DNA of 64,000 nucleotides from Nevskia soli DSM 19509 (lineage in GTDB: Bacteria > Pseudomonadota > Gammaproteobacteria > Nevskiales > Nevskiaceae). How positions within the stretch are numbered: position 1 is the stretch's first letter; each line of letters begins with the position of its first letter. Made by a program: the position numbers and the translations under genes. The stretch is taken from positions 124,001 to 188,000 of the forward strand of contig NZ_JONR01000010.1 in NCBI RefSeq assembly GCF_000711955.1, given 5' to 3'. Under the pieces are notes generated by a model. The model ran no database searches. It was not told the DNA's origin and was given only the letters and a program-made list of their open reading frames with translations. Below are positions 1-9,315 of the stretch, in pieces.

Positions 1-270
1 CCGGATAACCGGCAGTGGCTGTCGGCGCGTGGTTTCGTGGTCTACCTGCATGCCAGTATCGAGCAGCAGCTGGCCCGCACCGAGCGCTCCGACACCCGCC
101 CGCTATTGCAGGGCGGCAACCGACGTGACACGCTGGAACGGCTATTCCTGACCCGCGACCCGCTCTACCGTGAAATCGCCGACCTCGTCCTCCACACCGA
201 CGGACGCAACGCCCGCACGCTCGCGCGCGAAATCGAAGACCACTTCTCCCGCCCGGCGACCGCGCTCTGA
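1..270 (+). CDS. aroK: Shikimate kinase, C-terminal part (truncated by window edge)
   Basis: Open from base 1 without a start, so the Walker A N-terminus lies outside the window. The 89 visible residues carry the C-terminal part of shikimate kinase: a VVYLHAS strand, the arginine-containing lid region ending TRPLLQGG, and the R..LYREIAD helix. Shikimate kinase phosphorylates shikimate with ATP in the aromatic amino acid pathway. aroB follows directly, the usual aroKB order, which supports the call. Confidence 0.9.
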   Translation, partial: PDNRQWLSARGFVVYLHASIEQQLARTERSDTRPLLQGGNRRDTLERLFLTRDPLYREIADLVLHTDGRNARTLAREIEDHFSRPATAL

Positions 271-292
271 AGCCGCCGCGCGCGAACTGCGC

Positions 293-1369
293 GTGGAACT
301 CGGCGAGCGCGGCTACGGCATCCGCATCGGCCCGCACCTGCTGGCCGAGCCGGACAGCTACAAGCTGCTGCGCAGCCGCCTGGTGCGCATCGTCACCGAT
401 GCCAACGTCGCGCCGCTCTACCTGGAGCCCCTGCTCAAGGCGCTCGGCCTGAGCCCGGCCGAGGCGCTGGTGCTGCCGGCGGGCGAAACGCAGAAGACCT
501 GGGCCAACGCCGAAGTCGTGCTGGACTGGCTGCTGCAGGCGCGCCTGCCGCGCGACGGCGTGCTGGTGGCCCTGGGCGGCGGCGTCATCGGCGACCTCAC
601 CGGTTTCTGCGCCGCGCTGTACCAGCGCGGCATCGACTTCGTGCAGATTCCCACCACCCTGCTGGCCCAGGTCGATTCCAGCGTCGGTGGCAAGACCGGC
701 GTCAATCACGCCCGCGGCAAGAACATGATCGGCGCCTTCCACCAGCCGCGCGCGGTGATCGCCGATACCGACACCCTGCGCACCCTGCCGCCGCGCGAGC
801 TGGCCGCCGGCCTGTCCGAAGTGATCAAGTGCGGCCTGCTCGGCGATGCCTCGCTGTTCGCCCGGCTGGAGCGCGACCTCGACCGCCTGCTGGCGCTGGA
901 TGCCGAGACCCTGGCCGATGCCATCGAGCGTTGCTGCGCCCTCAAGGCGCGCATCGTCGCCGCCGACGAGCGCGAATCGCTCCACGGCGGCGCCGGTCCG
1001 CGCGCCATGCTCAACCTCGGCCACACCTTCGGCCACGCCGTCGAGACCTATACGAAATACCAGTCATGGCTGCACGGCGAGGCAGTCGGGCTGGGCCTGT
1101 GCATGGCGGCGGCGATGTCGGCGCGCCTGGGCTGGATCGCGGCGGCGGACGCCGAACGCGTTTCCGTGCTGGTCAAGCGCGCCGGCCTGCCGGTGCGGCC
1201 GCCGCAAGGCATGACGCCCGAGGATTTCCGCCGGCTGATGGCGTTGGACAAGAAAGTGGCCGGCGGCCGCGTGCGGCTGGTGTTGCTGCGCGCCATCGGC
1301 GAAGCCGTGGTCACCGCCGACTTCGATCCCGATGCCCTGGAGCAGACCCTCGCGGATTTCTGTGGCTGA
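293..1369 (+). CDS. aroB: 3-dehydroquinate synthase
   Basis: Converts DAHP to 3-dehydroquinate (NAD+ and metal dependent), second step of the shikimate pathway. Visible landmarks are the NAD-binding GGGVIGDLTGF loop (about residue 95), VDSSVGGKTGVNH, and the metal-ligand histidines in NLGHTFGHA and HGEAVGLG. I place the start at the GTG in front of ELGERGYGIRIG, giving 358 residues, the usual family length. The only in-frame ATG (170) would add 41 low-complexity residues and overlap aroK by about 100 bases. The start is therefore uncertain; the identity is not. Confidence 0.92.
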   Translation: MELGERGYGIRIGPHLLAEPDSYKLLRSRLVRIVTDANVAPLYLEPLLKALGLSPAEALVLPAGETQKTWANAEVVLDWLLQARLPRDGVLVALGGGVIGDLTGFCAALYQRGIDFVQIPTTLLAQVDSSVGGKTGVNHARGKNMIGAFHQPRAVIADTDTLRTLPPRELAAGLSEVIKCGLLGDASLFARLERDLDRLLALDAETLADAIERCCALKARIVAADERESLHGGAGPRAMLNLGHTFGHAVETYTKYQSWLHGEAVGLGLCMAAAMSARLGWIAAADAERVSVLVKRAGLPVRPPQGMTPEDFRRLMALDKKVAGGRVRLVLLRAIGEAVVTADFDPDALEQTLADFCG

Positions 1370-1394
1370 AGCTCGAAACAAACGGACGACCACG

Positions 1395-2546
1395 ATGAAG
1401 CCGCTCGCCGCCTACGCCGCGCACGATGAGAACTCGCGCGGCCGGCGCTTTCCCGAAGCTCCTCCGGCCCACCGCAGCGAATACCAGCGCGACCGCGATC
1501 GCATCGTGCATTCCGCCGCCTTCCGCCGCCTGGAGTACAAGACCCAGGTCTTCGTCAACCACGAAGGCGACCTGTTCCGCACCCGCCTGACCCATTCGCT
1601 GGAAGTGGCGCAGATCGGCCGCACCATCGCCCGCTCGCTGTCGCTCAACGAAGACCTGGTGGAGGCCATCGCCCTGGCGCACGACCTGGGCCACACGCCG
1701 TTCGGCCATGCCGGGCAGGACGCGCTGAACGAATGCATGCGCCCCTACGGCGGCTTCGAGCACAACGCCCAGTCGCTGCGCGTGGTCGACGAGCTGGAGG
1801 ACAAGTACGCCGACTTCCGCGGCCTCAATCTCAGCTTCGAGACGCGCGAGGGCATCCTCAAGCACTGTTCGCTGAAGCGCGCCCGCACCCTCGGCGATAT
1901 CGGCCAGCGCTTCATCAGGAAGCAGCAGCCCGGCCTGGAAGCGCAGCTGGCCAACCTCGCCGACGAGATCGCCTACAACAACCACGACGTCGACGACGGC
2001 CTGCGCGCACGGCTGCTCAGCATCGAGCAGCTGCGCGAGGTGCCGTTGTTCGCGCGCCACCACGACCAGGTGCTGAAGGCCTACTCCAGCCTGACGCCGA
2101 AGCAGCTGCGCCACGAAACCATCCGCCGCATGATCAACACCCTGGTCTCCGACCTGGTGGAGCAGACCGCCGCGCGCCTGCGCAAGCTCAAGCCGAAACA
2201 TCCGGACGAGGTGCGTGCCCAGTCCAAACCCCTGGTCGGGTTCGGCGCGGAGATCCTGGCCGAAAATCTGGAACTGAAGAGCTTCCTGCGCGACCAGCTC
2301 TACCGTCACCACCAGGTCTACCGCATGACGGTGAAGGCGCAGAAGGTGGTGAAAGAGCTGTTCACCGCGCTGAACTCCGATCCGCGCCTGCTGCTGCCGG
2401 AGTTTTCCGCCCAGGCCGAGGCGGCGCACCAGGAAGCCGGCGACAATGGCCGCGCCCGCGTGGTCGCCGACTACATCGCCGGTATGACCGACCGCTACGC
2501 CATCGACGAGTACGAGCGCCTGTTCGATCCGCGGCGCCTGCGCTGA
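1395..2546 (+). CDS. dgt: Deoxyguanosinetriphosphate triphosphohydrolase-like HD protein
   Basis: HD-domain dNTPase that splits dNTP to deoxynucleoside and triphosphate. The metal site is visible as RLTHSLEVAQ followed by HDLGHTPFGHAG, with DEIAYNNHDVDDG further on, typical of the dGTPase family. The ATG at 1395 gives 383 residues beginning MKPLAAYAAHDENSRGRRF; an upstream ATG at 1332 would overlap aroB. Position after aroB is common in gammaproteobacteria. The true substrate (dGTP or broad) cannot be read from sequence. Confidence 0.9.
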   Translation: MKPLAAYAAHDENSRGRRFPEAPPAHRSEYQRDRDRIVHSAAFRRLEYKTQVFVNHEGDLFRTRLTHSLEVAQIGRTIARSLSLNEDLVEAIALAHDLGHTPFGHAGQDALNECMRPYGGFEHNAQSLRVVDELEDKYADFRGLNLSFETREGILKHCSLKRARTLGDIGQRFIRKQQPGLEAQLANLADEIAYNNHDVDDGLRARLLSIEQLREVPLFARHHDQVLKAYSSLTPKQLRHETIRRMINTLVSDLVEQTAARLRKLKPKHPDEVRAQSKPLVGFGAEILAENLELKSFLRDQLYRHHQVYRMTVKAQKVVKELFTALNSDPRLLLPEFSAQAEAAHQEAGDNGRARVVADYIAGMTDRYAIDEYERLFDPRRLR

Positions 2547-2548
2547 AG

Positions 2549-2634
2549 CTAGTGGTCAGTGATTGGTGGCTGGTGATTGGTAACGGCAGAAAGAGTGTGC
2601 TTTTACTGACCACTAAGCACCAGCAACTGCTTTA
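2549..2634. repeat. AGTGGCCAGTG-type dyad repeat, copy 1
   Basis: Fills the gap after dgt. The left arm consists of degenerate iterations of (A)GTGGTCAGTGATTGG, the centre has GTAACGG...CTTTTAC, and the right arm is the approximate reverse complement (GACCACTAAGCACCAGC). The same architecture recurs at 14060-14152 and, inverted, at 52262-52356. It could form a long imperfect hairpin in RNA. Confidence 0.8.
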
Positions 2635-2646
2635 AACTCCCGCCCC

Positions 2647-3615
2647 ATGATGAAAGCACTCCGTTTCGACCATACCGGCAGCCTCGACGCGCTGTCCCTC
2701 CAGACCATCGCGCCGCCGCGCCCGCAGCCGGGCGAGGTGGTGGTGGAAGTCTGCGCCGCCGGTCTCAATCCCAGCGACGTCAAGAACGTGCTGGGCCGCT
2801 TCCCCTATACCACCCTGCCTCGCACTCCGGGCCGCGATTTCGCCGGCGTGGTCATCGACGGCCCGGCCGAGATGATCGGCGAAGAAGTGTGGGGTACCGG
2901 CAAGGAATTCGGCTTCGTCCGCGACGGCAGCCACGCCGAGCGTATCGCCGTGCCGCAGGACGGCATCGCCCCCAAGCCCTCGCTGCTCACGTTCGCCCAG
3001 GCGGCGAGTTGTGGCGTCCCCTACACCACGGCCTGGGATGCGCTCGAGCGCAGCGGCATCTCTCCCGGCGAGGGCCTGCTGGTGATCGGCGCCGCCGGCG
3101 CCGTGGGCCGTGCCGCCATGGCCCTGGGCCGCTGGTGCGGCGCCCAGGTGATCGGCGCGGTACGCCGTCCCGCGCAGGTCGAGCAGCTGACGGCGGAAGG
3201 CTTCGAGGCCATCCTGCTGGGCGAGAGCGAGGACCTTTCCACCGCGGTGCGCCGATATTACCCGGCCGGCGCCGACCTGATTTTCGATACCACCGGCGCC
3301 TGGCTCGGCCCCTCGGTGGCGGCCCTGGCCGAATTCGGCCGCATCGCCACCATCGCCGCGCCGCCGGGCGGGGTCAGCGAGCTGCCCCTGCTCGACCTGT
3401 ATCGCCGTGGCGGCAGCATCATCGGCATCAACTCGCTGCTATACGACAGCCGCGCCTGCGCGGCCATGCTGGACCGCTTCAGCATCGCCTTCGCCACCGG
3501 CCTGCTGCCGCCGCCGCCCCCGCCGCAAGAACGCTTGCTCAGCGAAGCCGTCAAGGTCTACCGGGAACTGGCCGGCGACGCCGGCAGCCACAAGATCGTG
3601 TTCGTGCCGGCCTGA
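2647..3615 (+). CDS. Zinc-independent MDR-family alcohol dehydrogenase / quinone oxidoreductase
   Basis: 322-residue medium-chain dehydrogenase/reductase. The N-terminal GroES-like fold shows AAGLNPSDVKNVLGRFP and PGRDFAGVV. The NAD(P)-binding Rossmann loop is VIGAAGAVGRAAMALGRWCGAQV at about residues 145-165. The structural-zinc cysteine cluster is absent, which points to the quinone oxidoreductase branch. Near the C-terminus is a run of six prolines. The start MM is at 2647 (a second ATG at 2650 is possible). It converges on glcF. The substrate cannot be predicted. Confidence 0.8.
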   Translation: MMKALRFDHTGSLDALSLQTIAPPRPQPGEVVVEVCAAGLNPSDVKNVLGRFPYTTLPRTPGRDFAGVVIDGPAEMIGEEVWGTGKEFGFVRDGSHAERIAVPQDGIAPKPSLLTFAQAASCGVPYTTAWDALERSGISPGEGLLVIGAAGAVGRAAMALGRWCGAQVIGAVRRPAQVEQLTAEGFEAILLGESEDLSTAVRRYYPAGADLIFDTTGAWLGPSVAALAEFGRIATIAAPPGGVSELPLLDLYRRGGSIIGINSLLYDSRACAAMLDRFSIAFATGLLPPPPPPQERLLSEAVKVYRELAGDAGSHKIVFVPA

Positions 3616-3621
3616 AAGACC

Positions 3622-3643
3622 GGCGCTGACTTAGGTCAGCGCC
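3622..3643. terminator. Bidirectional hairpin between convergent genes
   Basis: Perfect 9-bp inverted repeat GGCGCTGAC / GTCAGCGCC with a TTAG loop, placed exactly between the MDR gene and glcF; it includes the last codons of glcF. There is no T-tract on either side, so factor-independent efficiency is uncertain. Confidence 0.5.
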
Positions 3644-4851
3644 TCGTCCAGCAGTTCGATCCAGTGCCGCACCGGCCGTTCGCTGCCGGCGCCCAGGTGG
3701 GTCAGGCAGCCGATGTTGGCGGTGACGATGGTCTCCGGTGCCCCGGCCTGCAATGCTGCCAGCTTGTTGTTGCGCAGTCGCTGCGACAGTTCCGGTTGCA
3801 GGATCGAATAGGTGCCGGCGGAGCCGCAGCAGAGATGCCCGTCGGCCACCGGCAGCAGGGTGAAGCCGGCTTTGCGCAGCAACTCCTCCACCACGCCGCG
3901 GATCTGTAAACCGTGCTGCAACGTGCAGGGCGAATGCACTGCGATCCGTGCCTTCATTTGCGGGATCGGCGGCAGGCGCGCCGCTTCGGCCGCCACCACC
4001 TGGCTCAGGTCGCGGAACAGCGCGGAGACCCGCGCCGCCTTCTCGGCATAACGCGCATCCTCGCGCAGCAGCGTGCCGTAATCCTTCACCATCACGCCGC
4101 AGCCGCTGGCGGTGACCAGCACCGCTTCCGCGCCGCGCTCGATCTCCGGCCACCAGGCGTCGATGTTGCGGCGCGCCTGCTGCAACGCCCGCTCTTCTTC
4201 CGACAGGTGATGCGCCAGGGCGCCGCAGCAGCTGGCGGCCCCGGCGGCGCGCACCAGGGTGACGCCGGCGCGGTCCAGCACGCGGGCCGCCGCCCGGTCG
4301 ATGACCGGGGCGATCGCCGGCTGCACGCAGCCTTCCAGCAGCAGCATGCGCCGCGCGTGCTGCGCCGTCGGCCAGTCGCCTGCCGGTTGCAGGGGCGGCA
4401 CCGACTGGCGCAGCCGTACCGGCAGCAAGGGCCGCAGCAGCCGGCCCAACGCCAGCAGCAGGCCGAACAGCGGCCGGTTCGGCAGCAACAGCAGCAGTGC
4501 CCTGCGTTGCAGCCGCTGCCACGGGCCGCGCGGCACGGCGTGCTCGACATGCTGCCGCCCGATGTCCAGCAGCCGGCCGTAGCGCACGCCGGAAGGGCAG
4601 GTGGTCTCGCAGGAGCGGCAGGTCAGGCAGCGGTCCAGGTGCAGCTGCGTCTTGCGCGTGACCGGTGCGCCTTCCAGCGCCTGCTTGATCAGGTAGATGC
4701 GTCCGCGCGGCCCGTCGAGTTCGTCGCCGAGCAGCTGGTAGGTGGGGCAGGTGGCGGTGCAGAAGCCGCAGTGCACGCATTTGCGCAGGATCGAATCGGC
4801 CTCGCGTCCGTCGGCGGTTTCGAGCAGCGAGGCCAGGAGCTGGGTTTGCAC
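3631..4851 (-). CDS. glcF: Glycolate oxidase iron-sulfur subunit GlcF
   Basis: Subunit that passes electrons from the flavin subunits of glycolate oxidase. Two ferredoxin-like clusters are visible near the N-terminus: CVHCGFCTATCP and, about 50 residues on, CLTCRSCETTCP. The C-terminal half carries CCG motifs (SCCGA, LCCGSAGT) of the cysteine-rich domain. The start is the GTG before QTQLLASLLE, giving 406 residues, which matches the E. coli GlcF length and N-terminus. The long open frame upstream overlaps glcE and is not coding. Third gene of glcDEF, 14 bases after glcE. Confidence 0.95.
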   Translation of the reverse strand: MQTQLLASLLETADGREADSILRKCVHCGFCTATCPTYQLLGDELDGPRGRIYLIKQALEGAPVTRKTQLHLDRCLTCRSCETTCPSGVRYGRLLDIGRQHVEHAVPRGPWQRLQRRALLLLLPNRPLFGLLLALGRLLRPLLPVRLRQSVPPLQPAGDWPTAQHARRMLLLEGCVQPAIAPVIDRAAARVLDRAGVTLVRAAGAASCCGALAHHLSEEERALQQARRNIDAWWPEIERGAEAVLVTASGCGVMVKDYGTLLREDARYAEKAARVSALFRDLSQVVAAEAARLPPIPQMKARIAVHSPCTLQHGLQIRGVVEELLRKAGFTLLPVADGHLCCGSAGTYSILQPELSQRLRNNKLAALQAGAPETIVTANIGCLTHLGAGSERPVRHWIELLDEALT

Positions 4852-4865
4852 GGGCGGGGGTCTCT

Positions 4866-5933
4866 TCAGAATTCCGGGTAGAGGCGGCCGCGATTGAAGA
4901 TGCCGGCGGGATCGAGCACCGCCTTGATGCGCCGGTGCAGCTGCGCCAGCGCGGCCGGCAGCGGCTGGAATACACCGGCGGATTTGTCGGCGCCGCGGAA
5001 CAGCGTGGCATGGCCGCCCAGTTCGGCCGCCTGCCGGCGCAACGCCACCGCATCCTGTGAACCGGCCAGCCAGCGCAGGGCGCCGCCCCATTCGATCAGT
5101 TGGGGCGCGTCGCCGCGCAGGGGGGGCGCGGTCTGCGGCAGCGATACGCGCCACAGCGTCGCCGCGCTCTTGAAGAAAGCATCGTGCTGGTCGCGCAGCC
5201 CATCCCAGTAATCACCGCCGGAAAACGCTACGCCGCCCAGCTTGCCGCAGGCCTCGCGCACCGCCGCTTCGGCGCCCGACAGGCGCAGTCGCAACGCACC
5301 ATCGTGGTAGCTGCTCGCCGACAGCGGCAGGGGCCGCGCCGCCCACTCGTTCATGCGGCGCAGCGCCGTGGCTTCGTCCAGTTCGAAGCGCAGGCTCGTT
5401 TCCGCCGGCGGTCGCGGCAGCGTCTTCAGCGTCACCTCGGTGAGCAGCCCCAGGGTGCCGAGGCTGCCGGTCAGCAGGCGCGACACGTCGAAGCCGGCGA
5501 CGTTCTTGATCACCTGGCCGCCGAAGCGCAGATGTCTTCCCTGGCCGTCGAGCAGGCGCAGGCCCAGCACGAAATCGCGCGCCGCACCGGCATAAGGCCG
5601 GCGTGGGCCGGACAGGCCGGCAGCTACCGCGCCGCCCAGTGTGCCGCCGCCGAAACGCGGCGGCTCGAACGGCAGCACCTGGCCGCGCTCGGCCAGCGCC
5701 GCTTCCAGTTCCGCCAGCGGTGTGCCGGCGCGCGCCGTCACCACCAGCTCGGTCGGCTCGTAATCGACGATGCCGCGCAGGCCGATGGTATCGAGCGGCT
5801 CGCCCTGCAGAGGGCCGCCGTAGAAATCCTTGCTGCCGGCGCCGCGGATGCACAGCGCGCGGCCGTTTGCCGCCGCGGCGAGAATGCGCTCGCTCAGCGC
5901 CGCCACGTCTTCGCTCATGGGAATGGATTCCAT
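4866..5933 (-). CDS. glcE: Glycolate oxidase FAD-binding subunit GlcE
   Basis: FAD-binding-4 family subunit of glycolate oxidase. The flavin-binding part shows IRGAGSKDFYGG and FEPPRFGGGTLGGAVAAGLSG (about residues 30-115), followed by GGQVIKNVAGFDVSRLLTGS. About 355 residues from the first ATG; an alternative ATG five codons later (5918) gives 350, identical to the E. coli length, and has a GGA at better spacing. It lies 4 bases after the glcD stop, so the two are probably translationally coupled. Confidence 0.93.
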   Translation of the reverse strand: MESIPMSEDVAALSERILAAAANGRALCIRGAGSKDFYGGPLQGEPLDTIGLRGIVDYEPTELVVTARAGTPLAELEAALAERGQVLPFEPPRFGGGTLGGAVAAGLSGPRRPYAGAARDFVLGLRLLDGQGRHLRFGGQVIKNVAGFDVSRLLTGSLGTLGLLTEVTLKTLPRPPAETSLRFELDEATALRRMNEWAARPLPLSASSYHDGALRLRLSGAEAAVREACGKLGGVAFSGGDYWDGLRDQHDAFFKSAATLWRVSLPQTAPPLRGDAPQLIEWGGALRWLAGSQDAVALRRQAAELGGHATLFRGADKSAGVFQPLPAALAQLHRRIKAVLDPAGIFNRGRLYPEF

Positions 5934-5937
5934 GATC

Positions 5938-7425
5938 CTAGAATCGCGGCAGTTCGGGATGCGGCAGTTGTCCCCCGTGCACCTTCATGCGGCCGAACTC
6001 GGCGCAGCGGTGCAGGGTCGGCACCGCCTTGCCGGGGTTGAGCAGGCCCTCGGGATCGAAAGCGTGCTTCAGCGCATGGAACACTTCCAGCTCCTCGCTG
6101 CCGAACTGCACGCACATCTGGTCGATCTTCTCGATGCCCACGCCATGCTCGCCGGTGATGCTGCCGCCGTGGCGCACGCACAATTCCAGGATCTCGCCGC
6201 CGAAGGCTTCGGTGCGATGCAGCTCGTCCGGCTTGTTGGCGTCGAACAGGATCAGCGGATGCAGGTTGCCGTCGCCGGCGTGGAACACGTTGGCGCAACG
6301 CAGTCCGTACTTGCGCTCCATGCCGCGGATCGCCTCCAGCACCGCGGCCAGGCATTTCTTCGGAATCGAACCGTCCATGCAGTAATAGTCCGGCGAGATG
6401 CGGCCCACCGCCGGGAAGGCGGCCTTGCGGCCGGCCCAGAAGCGCAGGCGCTCGGCCTCGTCGCGCGAGACGCGGCAATCGGTGGCGCCGGCGGCGCTCA
6501 TCACCGCTTCCATGCGCACGATCTCCTCCGCCACCTCCTCCGGCGTGCCGTCGGACTCGCACAGCAGGATCGCCGCCGCGTCGAGCGGATAGCCGGCGTG
6601 GACGAAGGGCTCCACCGCGGCGATGGCGGGCTGGTCCATCAGCTCCAGCCCGGCGGGAATGATGCCGGCGCCGATGATGTCCGCCACCGCCTGGCCGGCC
6701 TTGCCCAGGTCGTCGAACGCGGCCAGCACCACGCGCGCGCACTCCGGTTTCGGGATCAGCCGCACCGTGGCTTCCACCACCACGCCGAGCAGCCCTTCCG
6801 ACCCGGTGAACAGCGCCAGCAGGTCGTAGCCCGGCGCGTCCAGCGCCTCCGCACCCAGTTCTATGATCTCGCCGTCGATGGTCGCCACTTTCAGCCGCAG
6901 CAGGTTGTGCACGGTGAGGCCGTACTTGAGGCAATGCACGCCGCCGGAGTTCTCCGCGACGTTGCCGCCGATGGTGCAGGCGATCTGGCTCGATGGATCG
7001 GGCGCGTAATACAGGCCCAGCGGCGCCGCCGCTTCCGAGATGGCGAGGTTGCGCACGCCGGGCTGCACCCGCGCCACGCGCGCCAGCGGGTCGATCTCCA
7101 GGATGCGGTTGAGCCTGGCCAGCGACAGCACCACCGTGCCGGCACGTGGTGTGGCGCCGCCGGACAGCCCGGTGCCGGCGCCGCGCGCGATGACTGGCAC
7201 GCCGGCTTCACGGCACAGCCGCAGCACCTGCGCCGCCGCCTCGGCGGTGGCGGGCAAGGCCACCGCCAGCGGTACCCCGCGATAGACCGACAGGCCATCG
7301 CATTCGTAGGGATGCAGGTCCTCCGCCTCGGTCAGCAGGGCCTCGCCCGGCAGTGCGGCACGCAGCCGCGGCAACAGGGCGGCTGCGCTGGCGGAGGGGG
7401 CGGCATTCATGGCGGTGGCGGACAT
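5938..7425 (-). CDS. glcD: Glycolate oxidase subunit GlcD
   Basis: Catalytic FAD-linked subunit that oxidises glycolate (or D-lactate) to the 2-oxo acid. The VAO-type FAD site is visible as PVIARGAGTGLSGGA and IGGNVAENSGGVHCLKYG. The C-terminal domain has GDGNLHPLILFD and SITGEHGVGIEK. I start at the ATG of MSATAMNAAPS (495 residues; E. coli 499); the longer frame adds 33 Arg-rich residues unlike the family. First gene of glcDEF, transcribed away from the permease gene. Confidence 0.94.
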   Translation of the reverse strand: MSATAMNAAPSASAAALLPRLRAALPGEALLTEAEDLHPYECDGLSVYRGVPLAVALPATAEAAAQVLRLCREAGVPVIARGAGTGLSGGATPRAGTVVLSLARLNRILEIDPLARVARVQPGVRNLAISEAAAPLGLYYAPDPSSQIACTIGGNVAENSGGVHCLKYGLTVHNLLRLKVATIDGEIIELGAEALDAPGYDLLALFTGSEGLLGVVVEATVRLIPKPECARVVLAAFDDLGKAGQAVADIIGAGIIPAGLELMDQPAIAAVEPFVHAGYPLDAAAILLCESDGTPEEVAEEIVRMEAVMSAAGATDCRVSRDEAERLRFWAGRKAAFPAVGRISPDYYCMDGSIPKKCLAAVLEAIRGMERKYGLRCANVFHAGDGNLHPLILFDANKPDELHRTEAFGGEILELCVRHGGSITGEHGVGIEKIDQMCVQFGSEELEVFHALKHAFDPEGLLNPGKAVPTLHRCAEFGRMKVHGGQLPHPELPRF

Positions 7426-7529
7426 CGGCTGGCGCGTTCGGGGATGAGCCTGGCTACGGTACCGCAAGGCGAGCGCCAATTCTGCCTGCACGCGGCGCGG
7501 CCTTGCCTGCTTGTCGCGGTACATCTGCG

Positions 7530-7545
7530 TACGACTTTAGTCGTA
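7530..7545. promoter_or_regulatory. Palindrome in the glcD/permease divergent region
   Basis: TACGACTTTAGTCGTA has 7-bp arms around two bases and sits between the divergent glcD and permease starts, where a shared regulator would act. No GlcC-like regulator gene is in the window. Operator function is inference. Confidence 0.35.
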
Positions 7546-7697
7546 GGACAACCGGACGGTAACCCGCGGACACTCACAGGGGTCTATATTCCAGCGCATA
7601 AACCCCGCCGGACGCGGCATGGAGCGCGGGGGCGGAGGCATAAAAAACCGGGTTCAATCGACGTTCCGCACGACGGAACGCCTCGGAGGAGATGATC

Positions 7698-9296
7698 GTG
7701 TTCAACCAAGTGCTCGATCCGCTGGGCAACATGGCGGCTACCGCCGCCGTTGCCCTGGTTCCCCTGGCGGTGCTGCTGCTCCTGCTGGTGTGGCTGCGCC
7801 GCACCGCCTGGCTGGCGGCGATGATCGGTTCCGTCGTCACCTTCCTGCTCGCCTGGCTGGTCTGGGGCATGCCGCTGGACAGCGGCGCGCGCTCCTACTT
7901 CTACGGCAGCCTCAACGGCGCCTGGGCGGTGGACTGGATCACCTTCTGGGGCCTGATGCTGTTCAACACCCTGGTCATCACCGGCCGCTTCGAGCGGCTG
8001 CGCGCCTGGCTGGTATCGCAGGGCACGCTCGACGTGCGCATCCAGACCCTGCTGTTCGCCTGGGCCTTCGGCGCCCTCCTCGAAGGCCTGGTCGGCTTCG
8101 GCTATCCCTGGGCGGTGGTGGCGCCCCTGCTGATCTCCCTGCGCATCCCGGACATCGACGCCATCCGCGTCGCCGCCATCGCCAACAATGCGCCGGTCTC
8201 CTACGGCGCTCTCGGCGCGCCGATCATCGCCCTGGCCGCGGTCACCGGCCTGCCGCTGCTCGACCTGTCGGCCTCGGTCGGCTACGTCGTCGCCGTGCTG
8301 GCCCTGCTGCCGCCGTGGATCCTGATCTACCTGGTGTCCGGCCGCGCCGGCCTGCGCGACGGCTGGCCGCTCGCCATCGTCGGCTCGCTCGCTTACGTTG
8401 CCGGCCAATTGCCGGTGGCCGTGTACCTCGGGCCCTACCTGCCCGACGTCACCGGCTCCATCGTCTGCTTCATCGCCCTGCTGGCGCTGATCAAGGTGTG
8501 GCGGCCGAAGACCGTGCTCGGCTACGGCGGCGTACCGGTGTCGCAGGCCGATATCGCCGCCGCCGCCAACAGGGCCGCGGCGCCGTCCGCCGGCGAGGTA
8601 TTCGGCGCCTGGCTGCCTTTCCTGGTGCTGATCGTGGTGGTGGTGGCCTGGACCGGCCCCTGGTCCAGCCTGCCCAAGATCTCCTGGCTGTCGATGAAGG
8701 TCGAAGCCATTTCCTCGGTGACGCAGAAGCCCATCAGCTCGGCCTTCGACTTCAAGCCCTACGTCGGCGGCACCGCCATCTTCGCCTCCTGGCTGGTGGT
8801 GATCGCCCTGCTGCGCCCGAGCTTCAGGCAGCTGCGCGAGATCTTCGCCAAGACCGCGTTCCAGATCTGGGGCGCCGCCCTGGTCGGCGTCTTCGTCTTC
8901 GGACTGGCCTATGTCTACAACTACTCCGGCATGGCCGCCTCGCTGGCCAGCGCGCTGTCGCACATGGGCCTGTGGTTCATCGTCTTCGCCCCCATCCTGG
9001 GCATGATCGGCGTGGCCTTGTCGGGCAGCAACACCTCCACCAACGCCATGTTCGGCGCGGTGCAGATGCTGGTCGGCAAGCTGCTCGGCCTGCCGCCGCT
9101 GCTGCTGCCGACGCTGAACTCGGTCGGCGCCGAGGTGGGCAAGCCGATCGCTCCGCAGACCTGCAGCGTCGGCGTCGCCACCACCAAGTTCGTGCGCAAC
9201 GAGGGCGAGGTGATCCGCCACAACTTCGCCTGGACCCTGGCCATCCTGGCCTGGCTGCTGATCATCGGCGTGGGGCGCTACCTGATGTTCTCCTGA
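7698..9296 (+). CDS. LctP-family L-lactate/glycolate permease
   Basis: Inner-membrane 2-hydroxy-acid:H+ symporter, about 532 residues with 12 or more hydrophobic segments throughout. Family landmarks include FGALLEGLVGFGYPWAVVAPLL, NNAPVSYGALGAPI, GSNTSTNAMFGAVQ and the C-terminal EVGKPIAPQTCSVGVATT. The GTG at 7698 lies 7 bases after GGAGGA and puts DPLGN at the same distance from the start as in E. coli LldP; an ATG two codons earlier (7692) is the alternative. Divergent from glcDEF, so glycolate (GlcA role) is the likely substrate, though lactate cannot be excluded. Confidence 0.88.
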   Translation: MFNQVLDPLGNMAATAAVALVPLAVLLLLLVWLRRTAWLAAMIGSVVTFLLAWLVWGMPLDSGARSYFYGSLNGAWAVDWITFWGLMLFNTLVITGRFERLRAWLVSQGTLDVRIQTLLFAWAFGALLEGLVGFGYPWAVVAPLLISLRIPDIDAIRVAAIANNAPVSYGALGAPIIALAAVTGLPLLDLSASVGYVVAVLALLPPWILIYLVSGRAGLRDGWPLAIVGSLAYVAGQLPVAVYLGPYLPDVTGSIVCFIALLALIKVWRPKTVLGYGGVPVSQADIAAAANRAAAPSAGEVFGAWLPFLVLIVVVVAWTGPWSSLPKISWLSMKVEAISSVTQKPISSAFDFKPYVGGTAIFASWLVVIALLRPSFRQLREIFAKTAFQIWGAALVGVFVFGLAYVYNYSGMAASLASALSHMGLWFIVFAPILGMIGVALSGSNTSTNAMFGAVQMLVGKLLGLPPLLLPTLNSVGAEVGKPIAPQTCSVGVATTKFVRNEGEVIRHNFAWTLAILAWLLIIGVGRYLMFS

Positions 9297-9315
9297 GGCC
9301 CTTTTTCCAGGGTTC

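Noticed and set aside
170..292. Upstream extension of aroB to an ATG
   Set aside because: Adds 41 Ser/Thr/Arg-rich residues overlapping aroK and exceeding the family N-terminus; the GTG at 293 fits better, though not proven.
4852..5154. Upstream extension of glcF
   Set aside because: Overlaps glcE in another frame and is Arg/Pro/Ala-rich; the GTG start restores the normal GlcF N-terminus.
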